Positions 37,053-47,324 are shown, counted from the stretch's first letter. The stretch is DNA of 64,000 nucleotides from Kordia jejudonensis (GCF_001005315.1 NZ_LBMG01000024.1:43579-107578), one strand, 5' to 3'. The notes: a model not told the origin generated them from the sequence alone. Program-made: numbers and translations.

Positions 37053-37060
37053 CAAAAATA
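37053..37060 (-). promoter_or_regulatory. Candidate -7 element for tmRNA (TATTTTTG)
   Basis: TAnnTTTG on the minus strand, 44 bases upstream of the mature 5' end, which fits a precursor trimmed by RNase P. No clear -33 box. Confidence 0.4.
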
Positions 37061-37176
37061 GCACAAATTTTAATAGCTTTGTGTTTTTTGTTCCAAATAC
37101 TATTATTTTAGAGCAAAAAATATACCAAACACAATCTGTCAGTTCCTATTATTACTGATTATATTAAAAAAAGCCC

Positions 37177-38385
37177 ATGAAATTCGCCATCATAAAAGAA
37201 CGTAAAAATCCGCCAGACCGACGCGTAGTGTTTTCTCCAGAAAAATTAGCAGAAGCCAACCTACAATTTCCAGAAGCCACTTTTAAAGTTGAAGCTTCCG
37301 ATATTCGAGTGTTTTCTGACGACGCTTACGCGGAAAAAGGATTCGAAGTAACAAATGATGTATCTGATTGTGACGTTATGATTGGTGTCAAAGAAGTGCC
37401 AATTGACCATTTAATTCCAAATAAAAAATACTTTTACTTTTCACATACCATCAAAAAACAACCATACAATCGTAAGTTGCTACAAGCAATGTTAGCCAAA
37501 AATATTGAAATGTACGATCATGAAGTCATTACAAAAGACAATGGTGGACGTTTAATAGGTTTCGGACGTTATGCAGGTTTAGTTGGTGCGTACAATGGTT
37601 TTCGCGCATTGGGCTTACGCGATGGTTTATTCAAATTGCCAAAAGTAGAACACCTTGCAGATTTAGCTGCTGTGAAGAAAGAATTAGACAAAATTACCAT
37701 TCCAAATATAAAAATAATACTCTCTGGAACAGGAAAAGTTGCCTATGGAGCTAAAGAAATTTTAGATCACTTAGGAATCAAAGAAGTGACTGATACAGTG
37801 TATTTAACTGCTGACTTTACAGAACCTGTCTATTGTATGATTGATGTCATGGAATACAACAAACGTACTGATGGAAAAGCTGGAGATAAATTTGAATTTT
37901 ACAAAGATCCAAGCGGTTACGAGAGCAACTTTATGCCGTATGCAAAAGTGACCGATTTCTTCATTGCAGGACACTTTTATGGCGATGGTGCTCCATATCT
38001 TTTCACAAGAGAAGATGCCAAACATCCTGAATTCAAAATTAATTTAATTGCTGATATTTCATGCGATATTGATGGTCCTGTGGCAAGTACAATCAGACCT
38101 TCAACCATTGCTGATCCTTTCTATGGTTATGATCCGCAAACAGAACAAGAAGTCGCTTTTGATGCAGAAAATGCAATCACAGTTATGGCAGTTGACAACC
38201 TTCCGTGCGAACTTCCGAAAGATGCAAGTGAAGGCTTTGGAGAAATGTTTTTACAACATGTAATTCCTGCGTTTTACAATGGCGATAAAGATGGTGTATT
38301 AGCAAGAGCTAAAATGACAACTTCTGATGGAAAACTCGCAGAACGCTATGCCTATTTACAGGATTATGTGGATGGCGAATCATAA
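37177..38385 (+). CDS. Saccharopine dehydrogenase-like NAD(P)-dependent oxidoreductase
   Basis: 402 residues of the alanine dehydrogenase/saccharopine dehydrogenase (LYS1-type) superfamily. The N-terminal half has MKFAIIKERKNPPDRRVVFS (Lys and Arg substrate contacts), KKYFYFSHTIKKQPYNRKLL and RLIGFGRYAGLVGAYNGFRA. The nucleotide domain follows with IILSGTGKVAYGAKEIL, then LIADISCDIDGPVASTIRPST. The fungal-type enzyme forms or cleaves saccharopine in lysine metabolism; many Flavobacteria carry this gene without a full aminoadipate pathway. No lysine gene adjoins it. Substrate in this organism is inference. Confidence 0.85.
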   Translation: MKFAIIKERKNPPDRRVVFSPEKLAEANLQFPEATFKVEASDIRVFSDDAYAEKGFEVTNDVSDCDVMIGVKEVPIDHLIPNKKYFYFSHTIKKQPYNRKLLQAMLAKNIEMYDHEVITKDNGGRLIGFGRYAGLVGAYNGFRALGLRDGLFKLPKVEHLADLAAVKKELDKITIPNIKIILSGTGKVAYGAKEILDHLGIKEVTDTVYLTADFTEPVYCMIDVMEYNKRTDGKAGDKFEFYKDPSGYESNFMPYAKVTDFFIAGHFYGDGAPYLFTREDAKHPEFKINLIADISCDIDGPVASTIRPSTIADPFYGYDPQTEQEVAFDAENAITVMAVDNLPCELPKDASEGFGEMFLQHVIPAFYNGDKDGVLARAKMTTSDGKLAERYAYLQDYVDGES

Positions 38386-38457
38386 GTAATGACATATAAT
38401 TTGTAGGAGTTTTAAAAGTTTAGTTGTTATATAGTTAAATAACTAAACCGACTACTC

Positions 38458-41358
38458 ATGAAAAAAATTATTTCAATACTTTCTTGTATTGTGGTACTGA
38501 GTTTTTTCTCTTGCGAGAATGACGACAATGCTATCACTACAGAAACCGAAGATCCTCAAATAAATAGCAACTTTGAAGAAAACTTCGGAACCGCAATTAC
38601 CGCACGCTTTCTAGGTCGCGTTGTAAACGAACAAAAAGAACCTGTACAAGGTGCTACAATTCGTATTGGAAATACAACCACAACTACCGATCTTTTTGGA
38701 ATATTCTCTGTCGATGCTGCATCAGCATATGAAAAATTTGCGTACATCACTGCTGAAAAAGATGGATACATTGCAGGTTCAAGAGCATTGGCACCTTCAG
38801 CTTCAGAAGTCAATCGGGTAGAAATAATGTTATTAAAAGAAGATATCATTGCTACCATAAACACTGGTGAGCAAGCTACTGTAAATCTTTCAAATGGAAC
38901 AGAAGTAACTTTTGATGGAAACTACACGAAAGCAGATGGTTCAGCCTATTCGGGAGAAGTAAAAGTAGTCTTAAAACACTTAAGTCCAGATGATGCTAAT
39001 ATGCAAACCATGATGCCAGGAATGTTATTTGCACAAAATGCTAGTGGAGGCGCAGTGGCTTTAGAAACCTATGGAATGTTAGCGGTTGAGCTAAAAAGTG
39101 GTACAGGAGAAGAATTACAACTCGCAGACGGAAGTGCATCACAAATTTCAATGCCATTAGCGGCAAATGCTTCCAATCCGCCAGCTACAATTCCACTATG
39201 GTATTTTGATGAAATAGAAGGATATTGGGTTGAAGAAGGCGAAGCTACATTACAAGGCAACAAATATGTTGGAGATGTTAGTCACTTCACATTTTGGAAC
39301 TATGACTATCCTTATCCTTCAATATATTTATGTATCGAATTGATAGATGAAGAAGGAGATCCAATGCCATACACACCTGTAGATTTATATTCTTCACTAT
39401 TAAACACTACAGGAACGTACGGATATACAAACGGTAATGGCTTAGAATGTGGTTTGGTTCCTTCTGGAGAAGAACTCATTGTTACAGTGCCAAATATTTC
39501 TTGTACAGGCGAACCATTTACAACAACTATCGGTCCGTTTACCAACGATACAACTACAACTATCGTTGTTAGTGATACAAACCAAAATGCCACAACGCTT
39601 ACAGGGACTTTTGTGACGTGTGACGGAAACAATGTAACAGATGGTTATTTGCAACTTTTCTTAGACAGTCAAACCTTAATCATTCCTGTAACAGATGGTA
39701 CATTTGATTACACGATTACGTATTGCGGATCATTAAATTATTCTATAAAAGGAATTGATATTGCCAACAATCAAGTTACAGATGTCACTACAGGAACGTT
39801 CAGCGGAGAAATTACAGTTGATTTAGGAGCGTTGAGTTCATGTACAGGATTTGTAGATACGGATGGCGATGGTATTTTTGATTCGTTTGAAGATGTAAAT
39901 GGCGATAACGACTTGTCTAATGATGATACTGATAATGATGGAATTCCAAACTATCAAGATGCAGATGACGACGGCGACGGAATTAATACAGCTGATGAAG
40001 ACTATGATGGAGATAACGATCCGACAAATGATGATAGTGACGGAGATCAAATTCCTGACTACTTAGATCCGATAGATGTACTAGCTTTTACCGCTGAAGC
40101 ATTAGGAGTTGGTTGTGATCCTGTTCAATTCGATTTAGTTGCAGCAGCAACACAATTTGGAAACGATTTACATACTTACGAATTCTATCTTACACAAGCC
40201 GATGCAACAGCGCAAACAAGTCCTTTAAATTCTCCATTTGGAGTGTCAATTGCAGATTTAGTAGGAAATACACAAATGGTTTTTGTAGTAGCTACAAACA
40301 ATGCAACAGGACAAACTGCTATTGGAGAACTATATCTATATTGGAGTTATGAAGATAGTGATGGCGATGGGCTAACAGATTGTGAAGAAACCACAGGAAT
40401 TGACAATCCAAGTACAGGTCAAGTGCCAAACGGAACAAGTGATCCTAACGATCCTAGTGATCCTTTTATGCCAGAACTATCAATAACACATATAGCTTCT
40501 GTAGATGAAGGTGTAGGAACCGCTAATATGCATGTCTTTTTAAATTATGCGAGTAATACGGATACAACAATCAATATGACTACCACTGACGGTACAGCAA
40601 TTAGCCCTGATGATTATACTGCAACTGCTCTTACAATAACTATTCCTTCAGGAAGCCTCTCTGCAACAATTCCTATTCCAATTATAGATGATTCAATTGT
40701 GGAATCTTTGGAAGAATTTACAGTGAGTGGAACGGTAACAAGTGGAAATACAAGTAACACAACCGTGCAGGGAACAGTAGCTATCTATGATAATGACAAC
40801 AATGGAAACTTCCCGCAAACGGGTACACTAGAATCCTGTGACGATGGAAGCGGATCAGCTATTATTGATCTATCAACCATGGATGGTTATTATTCTGTAG
40901 GTATAGCAAACGTAAGTTATCATTACACACTAGCTGATGCTGATGCGAACTTAAATTCAATAAATCTGGCGGTTCAAGTTTCAGATGGAGATATTTTTTA
41001 TGTTAGAATTGATGATCAAGGTGTCATACAAGTAGCTACATTAGTCATCGTATTATATCCAATACCTTCTGCACCTGCAGGATTAAGTCTTACAGCTTGT
41101 GATGGCAATGGTGATGGTATTGCAACTTTTTCTTTGATACAATTGGATGCGCAAATTATACAAAATCAAAATCCTGCTGAAATCATTGTTACATATTACG
41201 AAACAGTGCAAGATGCAAATACACAAGTAAACCCGCTCGTAAGTCCATATACAAATATTAACACTTCACAAACAATATTTTATAGAGTGGAAAATATAAA
41301 TAGCGGTGGTTGTTTTTCAATAGGAACAGTTGATCTTATTGTTGATTCAGGTTGTTAA
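38458..41358 (+). CDS. Large surface lipoprotein with TSP3-type calcium repeats and a Calx-beta domain
   Basis: 966 residues with a lipoprotein signal ending FFSC (Cys about residue 19). In order: a carboxypeptidase-regulatory-like domain (about 50-110, VVNEQKEPVQGATIRI), a long beta region, and an Asp-rich thrombospondin type 3-like repeat array (about 465-540, DTDGDGIFDSFEDVNGD and on). A second short DSDGDGLTDCEE motif follows, then a Calx-beta domain (about 675-780, TTDGTAISPDDYTATA) and beta-rich ending repeats of the PKD/gliding-type. No T9SS tail is clear; the end is DLIVDSGC. It is probably exposed on the outer membrane and stabilised by calcium. Function unknown. Confidence 0.8.
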   Translation: MKKIISILSCIVVLSFFSCENDDNAITTETEDPQINSNFEENFGTAITARFLGRVVNEQKEPVQGATIRIGNTTTTTDLFGIFSVDAASAYEKFAYITAEKDGYIAGSRALAPSASEVNRVEIMLLKEDIIATINTGEQATVNLSNGTEVTFDGNYTKADGSAYSGEVKVVLKHLSPDDANMQTMMPGMLFAQNASGGAVALETYGMLAVELKSGTGEELQLADGSASQISMPLAANASNPPATIPLWYFDEIEGYWVEEGEATLQGNKYVGDVSHFTFWNYDYPYPSIYLCIELIDEEGDPMPYTPVDLYSSLLNTTGTYGYTNGNGLECGLVPSGEELIVTVPNISCTGEPFTTTIGPFTNDTTTTIVVSDTNQNATTLTGTFVTCDGNNVTDGYLQLFLDSQTLIIPVTDGTFDYTITYCGSLNYSIKGIDIANNQVTDVTTGTFSGEITVDLGALSSCTGFVDTDGDGIFDSFEDVNGDNDLSNDDTDNDGIPNYQDADDDGDGINTADEDYDGDNDPTNDDSDGDQIPDYLDPIDVLAFTAEALGVGCDPVQFDLVAAATQFGNDLHTYEFYLTQADATAQTSPLNSPFGVSIADLVGNTQMVFVVATNNATGQTAIGELYLYWSYEDSDGDGLTDCEETTGIDNPSTGQVPNGTSDPNDPSDPFMPELSITHIASVDEGVGTANMHVFLNYASNTDTTINMTTTDGTAISPDDYTATALTITIPSGSLSATIPIPIIDDSIVESLEEFTVSGTVTSGNTSNTTVQGTVAIYDNDNNGNFPQTGTLESCDDGSGSAIIDLSTMDGYYSVGIANVSYHYTLADADANLNSINLAVQVSDGDIFYVRIDDQGVIQVATLVIVLYPIPSAPAGLSLTACDGNGDGIATFSLIQLDAQIIQNQNPAEIIVTYYETVQDANTQVNPLVSPYTNINTSQTIFYRVENINSGGCFSIGTVDLIVDSGC

Positions 41359-41385
41359 TGGAATAAAAACAATATAAAAAAATAG

Positions 41386-41415
41386 AAAGCATCTCATTCA
41401 CGAGATGCTTTTTTT
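41386..41415. terminator. Bidirectional terminator
   Basis: AAAGCATCTC (41386-41395) with GAGATGCTTT (41402-41411) and T-runs on both strands. The stop codon of the minus-strand DUF1361 gene (41394-41396) lies in the stem end and loop. Confidence 0.8.
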
Positions 41416-42056
41416 ATGCTGAAAAAAGACGTTGTTGTCAAAAATAAAATCCACAAAAACGTTCCAAAACCTAAGGTAATTCCTAAAGTTCTAATTCTGT
41501 ATATCGGATCTGAAATGCTTCGGAAACAATCTTTCAATAAAATAATAGGATCACTAAATAATTCCCATGAATTCCAACGTTGAAATCTTCCCAAATAAAT
41601 ACCAAAACCACACAAAAATACAACGCCGAATAACAAACGTTTGGCAACGGCACGATTCCATTTCTCAATCAAAATGTGAAATACTTGATGCATAGATAAC
41701 AAGCCTAAAATCAAACCATTCCAAGCAAAAGCAAATAACATAAAAGGATCAAGCCACGACAATGACGATTTTGCATGTCGCAAATGCATCAAATCGGTGA
41801 TGAGGTATGGCGCATTGGGTAAAAATAACAACCAAATTCCTAAAACAACCAATAATACCAATGCTTGTTTTTTTAGCCAAACAGTTTTTGCTAATGCAGA
41901 AGAAATAAAATAGGGAATGCCTGCTAAAAACAAATTCCAAATCAGGAAACTGTAAAACAAACTTCCTGTTACATACACGCGAAACAATACCATTAAAACG
42001 CAAAATAGACTATTCAGTAGTAAAAACTGATTCAATTGATAACCTTGTAAATTCAT
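41394..42056 (-). CDS. DUF1361-family membrane protein of the XrtK cluster
   Basis: 220 residues with about six hydrophobic helices and the family words FLPNAPYLITDLMHLRH, WNGLILGLLSMHQVF and GIYLGRFQRWNSWE. DUF1361 proteins are polytopic inner-membrane proteins of unknown role. Its start overlaps the end of the MSEP-CTERM gene by 4 bases, so it is the last gene of the exosortase operon. Confidence 0.85.
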   Translation of the reverse strand: MNLQGYQLNQFLLLNSLFCVLMVLFRVYVTGSLFYSFLIWNLFLAGIPYFISSALAKTVWLKKQALVLLVVLGIWLLFLPNAPYLITDLMHLRHAKSSLSWLDPFMLFAFAWNGLILGLLSMHQVFHILIEKWNRAVAKRLLFGVVFLCGFGIYLGRFQRWNSWELFSDPIILLKDCFRSISDPIYRIRTLGITLGFGTFLWILFLTTTSFFSIKKASRE

Positions 42057-44731
42057 ATAATTTTAGAGTTTTTATGTTGTAAAAATTGTTGTCGTCCGAT
42101 ATACACAAAAAAGAGCAGAAGTAATATCCAGAAATATGGTTCGCTCATCTGTCGCATTTCTGTTCCTGCTTCGTCTGAATGTGAAGCACTCATAATTTCT
42201 TCTTGCCTTTTTAGCAAACGTTCTTCCTGAGCTTTGTTTTCAAGTGAAATATACGTTGTGCTATGCGTTAAAATATTCTGTGAAAAACTCTGGCGTAAAC
42301 CGTCTAACCAACGTGTTCGTTTTCGTTTCGGATTCAAATCATTTACATCGTGAAACAATCGCAATTGTAGCGCATTCAAATACGAATTAGAAGTTGGTTG
42401 CATAGAAAATTCGTCAGTTTCATCAAAAGAAATCAACGAAGGCAAATTGTCATTGGGTACATAATGCGATTTCCCATTTCTGGTAAATGCTACAAATTCC
42501 AATGCAGAAACTGCTTGCTGATTCCAAGCGCCATATTCCACAAAATTATCATACGGAAATTGATGTTTCAATTCCCAATGTGTATACTTTCCATAAAAAC
42601 GATTCATATTGGCAGCATACACGACCACAAACGGAATTGTCTTTTTATCTTGATGCATATATTGAATCTGCGAAACAGCTTTCAGCAGATTAAAACCTGA
42701 CTTTTTGGGCGTTGTTGGCTTTCCCCAATTTACATCTGCATCCACATATAAAATCTGTGCATTTTCCTTCATCTTCGCATCTAGATTTTTATAATCTTCT
42801 TCAAACTGTGCTCGTTGTATTTCGCCTTCGCGCGTATTGTCAACTAAAAAATAATACTGAATTGGCGCACTTACTTTTGGCAAATCAAGTTTTACTTTCG
42901 CAGGAATATAAAAAGCATTGGAGGCAATTTCAATTACATGTTGCGACAATGGCGTTACGTCAATAGCAACAGGCGTTTCGTTTATTGTAAAATGGACAGG
43001 ATTTCTATGATGAAGTGTAAAACCAGTTGTACGCGTTTCATTTTTTAAAAACGGATACACCTTTAAAGAAAGTACATTTCCATATACATATTGTAAGATT
43101 CCAGGATCGCGACGTTGACTCGTAATTTGCTCATAAATCCAATTGGCGGCACTTTTTTCAGCTAAAATTCCATGAACGCGTTCTTCGCCAATATCTAAAT
43201 AGTAATCACTAATAAAAACGTCTTTTGGCAAACTAAACTCTGAACGAAACTCACGCATACCCACATTATCCAAATTTGTAATGGCAAAATCAATCTGTGT
43301 TTTATAAAAATCGCTAGCTTTATCATACTCGGTTGTATATGTGTATTTTACAGAAGCGGTTAAGGTTTCTGGCGGACGATATCCTGAAAACGTATAGGTT
43401 TTATCGCCCAAAAATAAACGATCAATTTCTGCCGCTTTTTTACGTGACAATTGTAAATTATCAAAGACATACCAATCATAATAAATAGACAACAAAGGCA
43501 ATCGTTTCTCAGGAGAATTAAACGAAAGTCTACGGCGATTCTTTTCCATTTGATGAAAAATGTATGCTAATTTATCAATATCAAAATCTTGATATTCATG
43601 ATTGCTAGCATCAAAATATTCTGTTTCAGCAATAACATCTTTAAGCAATACTTTATGATTATGGCAAAATAATACAAATGAAATCGGCAATATCAAAAAA
43701 CAGAAAATACCTAATGACACTACTTTTTCCTTCCCATATATTTTTAAAATAGGAACAATATTTTTAGACATTACGTTCCATTGTATAAGAAGTAAAACCG
43801 ACGGAGTTAGCATTACAATTCCAGCACCAAGTACGATCAATGCGATAAATGAAAGTGGAATGTACGGCAAGAACACAATAAAAAAGTACAACACGTACGG
43901 AAGTCCAAAACACGCCAATAAGAAGCCAATAAATTTCTTCACGGTTGACTTTTCTAAAAGTAGAAACAAACCAATGGCATTTCCGACAACGGCAACATAA
44001 ATCAATATAAAATTGAAATCACCAAACAGTTGAAATTCTGTGCTTAAAATTATTCCAAGAATCGGAAGCAACAATCCAAATAGCAATACCATAAATGTGT
44101 GATTTCCTTTTAAATTCCGTCCAATAATATTTCCTAAAATGATTCGTAAAAAGAAGAACAAAAACGCCGCAATAGCAATGCAAATAATCGCTTGAACTAA
44201 AAATCCATCAAATCTAAAACTGATATGATGCGCACCTCTGATGAGTGGAATTAAAATTATGGTAAAAAGATACAAACCAATAGGAACCGAAATGGCAAAA
44301 AAGAAATTTTTAAGGTTTGAAGAAAGCTTACCATCAGGTTTAAAATAGGTCAGAATCAAATCTAACATGGCATGAAAAATACCAGGAATCGTAAAATACA
44401 ACGGAATCAATTCATAATTAATACTGGTCGATTTTATACGTGGAATTCTTTTAAAAAGATCCGTATTTAATAGAAAAAGTATAAAAAATAAGTATCCAAT
44501 AGTAATGAAACATGGTAAAATCCAACTTTTGAGTCTTTCAGTCACCTGCGCATATACCAATCCGGCAGTAGCTACTAACAAAAGCAACCAATAATTGACA
44601 ATAGACGACCAAGTAAAGGAATTTCCTGTTGGCGAATTGAAGGCAGTGTACAACAAAAATCCTAAGATAATTTGAAGCAACAGCACCGTGACAACATACG
44701 CTAACGATTTATGTAGTTTGAACTTTGGCAT
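42053..44731 (-). CDS. MSEP-CTERM protein (exosortase K substrate) with VIT-like domain
   Basis: 892 residues. The first 350 are about ten transmembrane helices. A long extracytoplasmic part follows, with VIT-like features (FAITNLDNVGMREFRSEFSLP, VHGILAEKSAANWIYEQ, RDPGILQYVYGNVLSLKVYPF). The end is the sorting signal MSEPYFWILLLLFF plus a short basic tail (about residues 868-892), the PEP-CTERM variant with MSEP that pairs with exosortase K. It overlaps the exosortase gene by 23 bases. It should be cleaved after export; its role is unknown, though the setting as sole partner of XrtK is conserved in my memory of the family. Confidence 0.9.
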   Translation of the reverse strand: MPKFKLHKSLAYVVTVLLLQIILGFLLYTAFNSPTGNSFTWSSIVNYWLLLLVATAGLVYAQVTERLKSWILPCFITIGYLFFILFLLNTDLFKRIPRIKSTSINYELIPLYFTIPGIFHAMLDLILTYFKPDGKLSSNLKNFFFAISVPIGLYLFTIILIPLIRGAHHISFRFDGFLVQAIICIAIAAFLFFFLRIILGNIIGRNLKGNHTFMVLLFGLLLPILGIILSTEFQLFGDFNFILIYVAVVGNAIGLFLLLEKSTVKKFIGFLLACFGLPYVLYFFIVFLPYIPLSFIALIVLGAGIVMLTPSVLLLIQWNVMSKNIVPILKIYGKEKVVSLGIFCFLILPISFVLFCHNHKVLLKDVIAETEYFDASNHEYQDFDIDKLAYIFHQMEKNRRRLSFNSPEKRLPLLSIYYDWYVFDNLQLSRKKAAEIDRLFLGDKTYTFSGYRPPETLTASVKYTYTTEYDKASDFYKTQIDFAITNLDNVGMREFRSEFSLPKDVFISDYYLDIGEERVHGILAEKSAANWIYEQITSQRRDPGILQYVYGNVLSLKVYPFLKNETRTTGFTLHHRNPVHFTINETPVAIDVTPLSQHVIEIASNAFYIPAKVKLDLPKVSAPIQYYFLVDNTREGEIQRAQFEEDYKNLDAKMKENAQILYVDADVNWGKPTTPKKSGFNLLKAVSQIQYMHQDKKTIPFVVVYAANMNRFYGKYTHWELKHQFPYDNFVEYGAWNQQAVSALEFVAFTRNGKSHYVPNDNLPSLISFDETDEFSMQPTSNSYLNALQLRLFHDVNDLNPKRKRTRWLDGLRQSFSQNILTHSTTYISLENKAQEERLLKRQEEIMSASHSDEAGTEMRQMSEPYFWILLLLFFVYIGRQQFLQHKNSKII

Positions 44732-45218
44732 AATTTGAAGAAATAAAATGATTCATAAAAAGAAGTATCAATATGTACAGAATGCAACCAAGTGCCAAAT
44801 GGGCAGTTTTAGGATCAATAAATGTTTCGGTTACTTTCCATTCGGTAAGTTTTATAGCGCTTACAATTCGTGCAGTATTGGCAAAAATCATGATGAAATA
44901 GCTGCAAATTCCTACTAAAAAGATTCGAAATAAAAACTGTAAAAACGGTTGAAACTTCCACATTTTGAAACTTAAAAAAGCAAAACATATGATGAAAAAA
45001 TTCCCGCCTGCACACGATTTTTCAATAACAATATGTAAAGGAGAACTATAGCCAACTTCAGGAATCCATTGAAAAGTTGTTTGCGAAAACAATTCGATAA
45101 AAGGAATCATGGGCAACATAAAATAGCGCAACTGTTCCAACGTGCTTGCGCTGTAAACGGCTTTTAGTGCCAAGACCAAAAGCAACAGAAAACTAAGTTT
45201 AAAGATTGTTTTTTTCAT
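44709..45218 (-). CDS. xrtK: Exosortase K
   Basis: 169-residue polytopic membrane protein, the short exosortase form. The catalytic triad is Cys69 (EKSCAGGNFF), Arg117 (NTARIVSA) and His140 (KTAHLALG). Exosortases are membrane transpeptidase-like proteases that process proteins with a PEP-CTERM-like C-terminus. The adjacent gene, overlapping by 23 bases, ends in MSEP plus a helix and basic tail, exactly the substrate type of this subfamily. No other MSEP-type tail is seen in the window. Confidence 0.9.
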   Translation of the reverse strand: MKKTIFKLSFLLLLVLALKAVYSASTLEQLRYFMLPMIPFIELFSQTTFQWIPEVGYSSPLHIVIEKSCAGGNFFIICFAFLSFKMWKFQPFLQFLFRIFLVGICSYFIMIFANTARIVSAIKLTEWKVTETFIDPKTAHLALGCILYILILLFMNHFISSNYAKVQTT

Positions 45219-45226
45219 CTCAACAA

Positions 45227-45535
45227 TTATAAAGTATAGGACGAAACTGCCAAGATATAAAAACAGCCAATCGGAATATTGACAATCATCAATAGCAATG
45301 ATTTTACAATCTTTTTACGTTTAATTTCGCTGTGCTTCAATGTGATAAAAAGGGTAAAAAATAAAATACTATTTACCATTAATGCGAAAAGTGCATAAAA
45401 AACACCTAAGCTTAAAATTGTTCTCGATCCTGAAAAATAGAGATATAAAATCAGCAAAAAAGTACCGCCTAGAAAACTCAAAATTGCTGTGATTTTGGCG
45501 GTTTGTAATAATTTATATAAAAATTGAATGTTCAT
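45227..45535 (-). CDS. Small three-helix membrane protein beside xrtK
   Basis: 102 residues with about three hydrophobic helices and a KHSEIKRKKIVKS cytoplasmic loop. It starts the exosortase gene cluster: its stop is 8 bases before the xrtK start. No family recognised; it may be an accessory of the exosortase. Confidence 0.65.
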   Translation of the reverse strand: MNIQFLYKLLQTAKITAILSFLGGTFLLILYLYFSGSRTILSLGVFYALFALMVNSILFFTLFITLKHSEIKRKKIVKSLLLMIVNIPIGCFYILAVSSYTL

Positions 45536-45688
45536 ATTTTTGAAATTGAAATTAAAGTTGAATTGTTTTAAAAACGAAACCTGAACTTCTCAGTGTTCGA
45601 CTTCCAAGAAGTCAGGAATCGTCTCTCACCAAACTAACCGACTAACTACATTGATTTGATAGTTTTTAGGTTTATAAGTTTATGAATT

Positions 45689-45713
45689 GTCATATCGAGC
45701 GCAGTCGAGATAC
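45689..45713. repeat. Short interspersed repeat (TCGAGCGCAGTCGAG type)
   Basis: TGTCATATCGAGCGCAGTC followed by GAGATA, between the xrtK cluster and creD. Same core as at 13864 and 57349. Confidence 0.6.
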
Positions 45714-45721
45714 ATTTTTAG

Positions 45722-47125
45722 CTATTCTGTTGCTGTAGCTGGTTGATCTTCAAATCCCCAATCGATTTTTCGTGATACAAACATGACCAATCCTAAAATG
45801 ACAAATAATCCAATACTTCCGACTAAAAGTGCATAACTTTCTAACTGAATGATTACAAAAATGAATCCGTATAAAGCCGTTAACGAAACGCCGATAAACA
45901 GCGGGAATTTCCAGTTTTTTAAAATCGATTTTGAATACAATGTAATCATGACAATAACCGCAATTCCTGCAATGAGATACGCTTTTAAGAAGCTACTATG
46001 TTCCGAAATGGAAATCAACAACGTGTAAAACATCACGAGTGCAATTCCGATCATTAAATACTGAAACGGATGAATATTTATTTTGCTCAATGTTTGAATT
46101 AGGAAAAACACTAAAAACGTCAATCCGATTACTAGAAAACCATACTTTGCGGCGCGTTCACTCTTTTGATATTCGTCCAATGGAATGATAAATTTTGTTC
46201 CGAATGAAAATTCATAAAGTTGTGGCAATGCTTTAAAAAACTGTTGTGAAAATGAACGATTTGTGTTCAAAATTCGCCAATTTGCTTCAAATCCGCCGTT
46301 TTCGGTTTCGTGTTCGTCTTGTGTAATAAAATTTCCAATATGACTTGGATCTTGCCAATCAGAGGTCATTTTTACATCAGTAATCTTTCCAATTGGAATA
46401 AACTGAATGCTTTCACTTCCGTTGTACGTTAGGCTAAAATTGAATGAACTTTCTCCTGCTTTCGGAACATCTTTCACTGCTAAAAATGAACTTTCGAGTT
46501 CGTTCAAACTGTTTTTATACGAATTGTTTGCACTAAAATTAGTTTCAAATCCGTACGTAGTTCCGTTTAAGTTGAGCGCAACTTCACTCTTCAATCCTTT
46601 TAAATTGGTGGTTTTAATCAGTAACGTTGCTTTTTCCCAAACGATATCTTCATCTGTAATCGATTTTGATGAAAAATCAGGTATTTCAAAATTTCCAGAG
46701 GCAACAATATTTGCGGTAAATACAGCCGATTCAAAATTGTTTCGCTTTTTCGGAGAAGCTTTTACGTCAGCATTAAAATTTAACTTTTTCGGGAAGAAGA
46801 AAGCATGCTTTAAAATCGTACGTTTCTCTTTATACGTTTGTTCTGTTTCTGCGTCATACTTTACCGTTTCTTCATAGGTTTTATACGGAACTTTCAAAAT
46901 TGGACCATATAATAAAATTGAATTTCCCCAACCGTCATTAATCTCTTCAACGACATCTTGTTGACGAAATTCACGTTCTTTAATCAGTTTTTGAATCAGC
47001 GTAAGCGGAATCATTAATAGTAAAATTAATGCGCCCATCATTGCCATGCGCGCGGTAATTGAAGTTTTCATCCAAGTGCTAAACTTGCCTTTATTGTTTC
47101 TGTAGTTTTCTGTTTGGTGTTCCAT
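45722..47125 (-). CDS. creD: CreD-family inner membrane protein
   Basis: 467 residues. An N-terminal helix (MAMMGALILLLMIPLTLIQKLI) with the family motif EREFRQQDVVEEINDGWG is followed by a large extracytoplasmic domain (WGNSILLYGPILKVPYKTYEE ... FSFGTKFIIPLDEYQKSERAAKYGFL). Five or six C-terminal helices include the HPFQYLMIGIALVMFYTLLISISEHSSF signature region. CreD is an envelope-stress protein; in proteobacteria it is controlled by CreBC. Here it is preceded by a 19-bp palindrome shared with the neighbouring regulator operon, so it is probably controlled by that regulator. Confidence 0.92.
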   Translation of the reverse strand: MEHQTENYRNNKGKFSTWMKTSITARMAMMGALILLLMIPLTLIQKLIKEREFRQQDVVEEINDGWGNSILLYGPILKVPYKTYEETVKYDAETEQTYKEKRTILKHAFFFPKKLNFNADVKASPKKRNNFESAVFTANIVASGNFEIPDFSSKSITDEDIVWEKATLLIKTTNLKGLKSEVALNLNGTTYGFETNFSANNSYKNSLNELESSFLAVKDVPKAGESSFNFSLTYNGSESIQFIPIGKITDVKMTSDWQDPSHIGNFITQDEHETENGGFEANWRILNTNRSFSQQFFKALPQLYEFSFGTKFIIPLDEYQKSERAAKYGFLVIGLTFLVFFLIQTLSKINIHPFQYLMIGIALVMFYTLLISISEHSSFLKAYLIAGIAVIVMITLYSKSILKNWKFPLFIGVSLTALYGFIFVIIQLESYALLVGSIGLFVILGLVMFVSRKIDWGFEDQPATATE

Positions 47126-47144
47126 GTTTTTCTTTGTTTAAAAG

Positions 47145-47163
47145 TACTTTGAATTTCAAAGTA
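47145..47163. promoter_or_regulatory. Palindromic operator upstream of creD
   Basis: TACTTTGAA-T-TTCAAAGTA, a perfect 9-bp inverted repeat, 19 bases before the creD start. The outer TACTTTG/CAAAGTA arms with identical 5-base spacing recur at 48265-48283 before the operon that encodes the winged-helix regulator. Confidence 0.75.
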
Positions 47164-47324
47164 TATGTGTAAAAAAATAGCGTGTTATTGTGGGTTAGGA
47201 GTGTTTCCTAAACATTTGAGTTGAACAAATTTCTATATTTTGAATGTGATATATCATAAGTATTTAGTATGTGTTTGTATTGAATTAGTATTCGAGTTAA
47301 AAAATGAAGTATTCGTTTGTAGCT

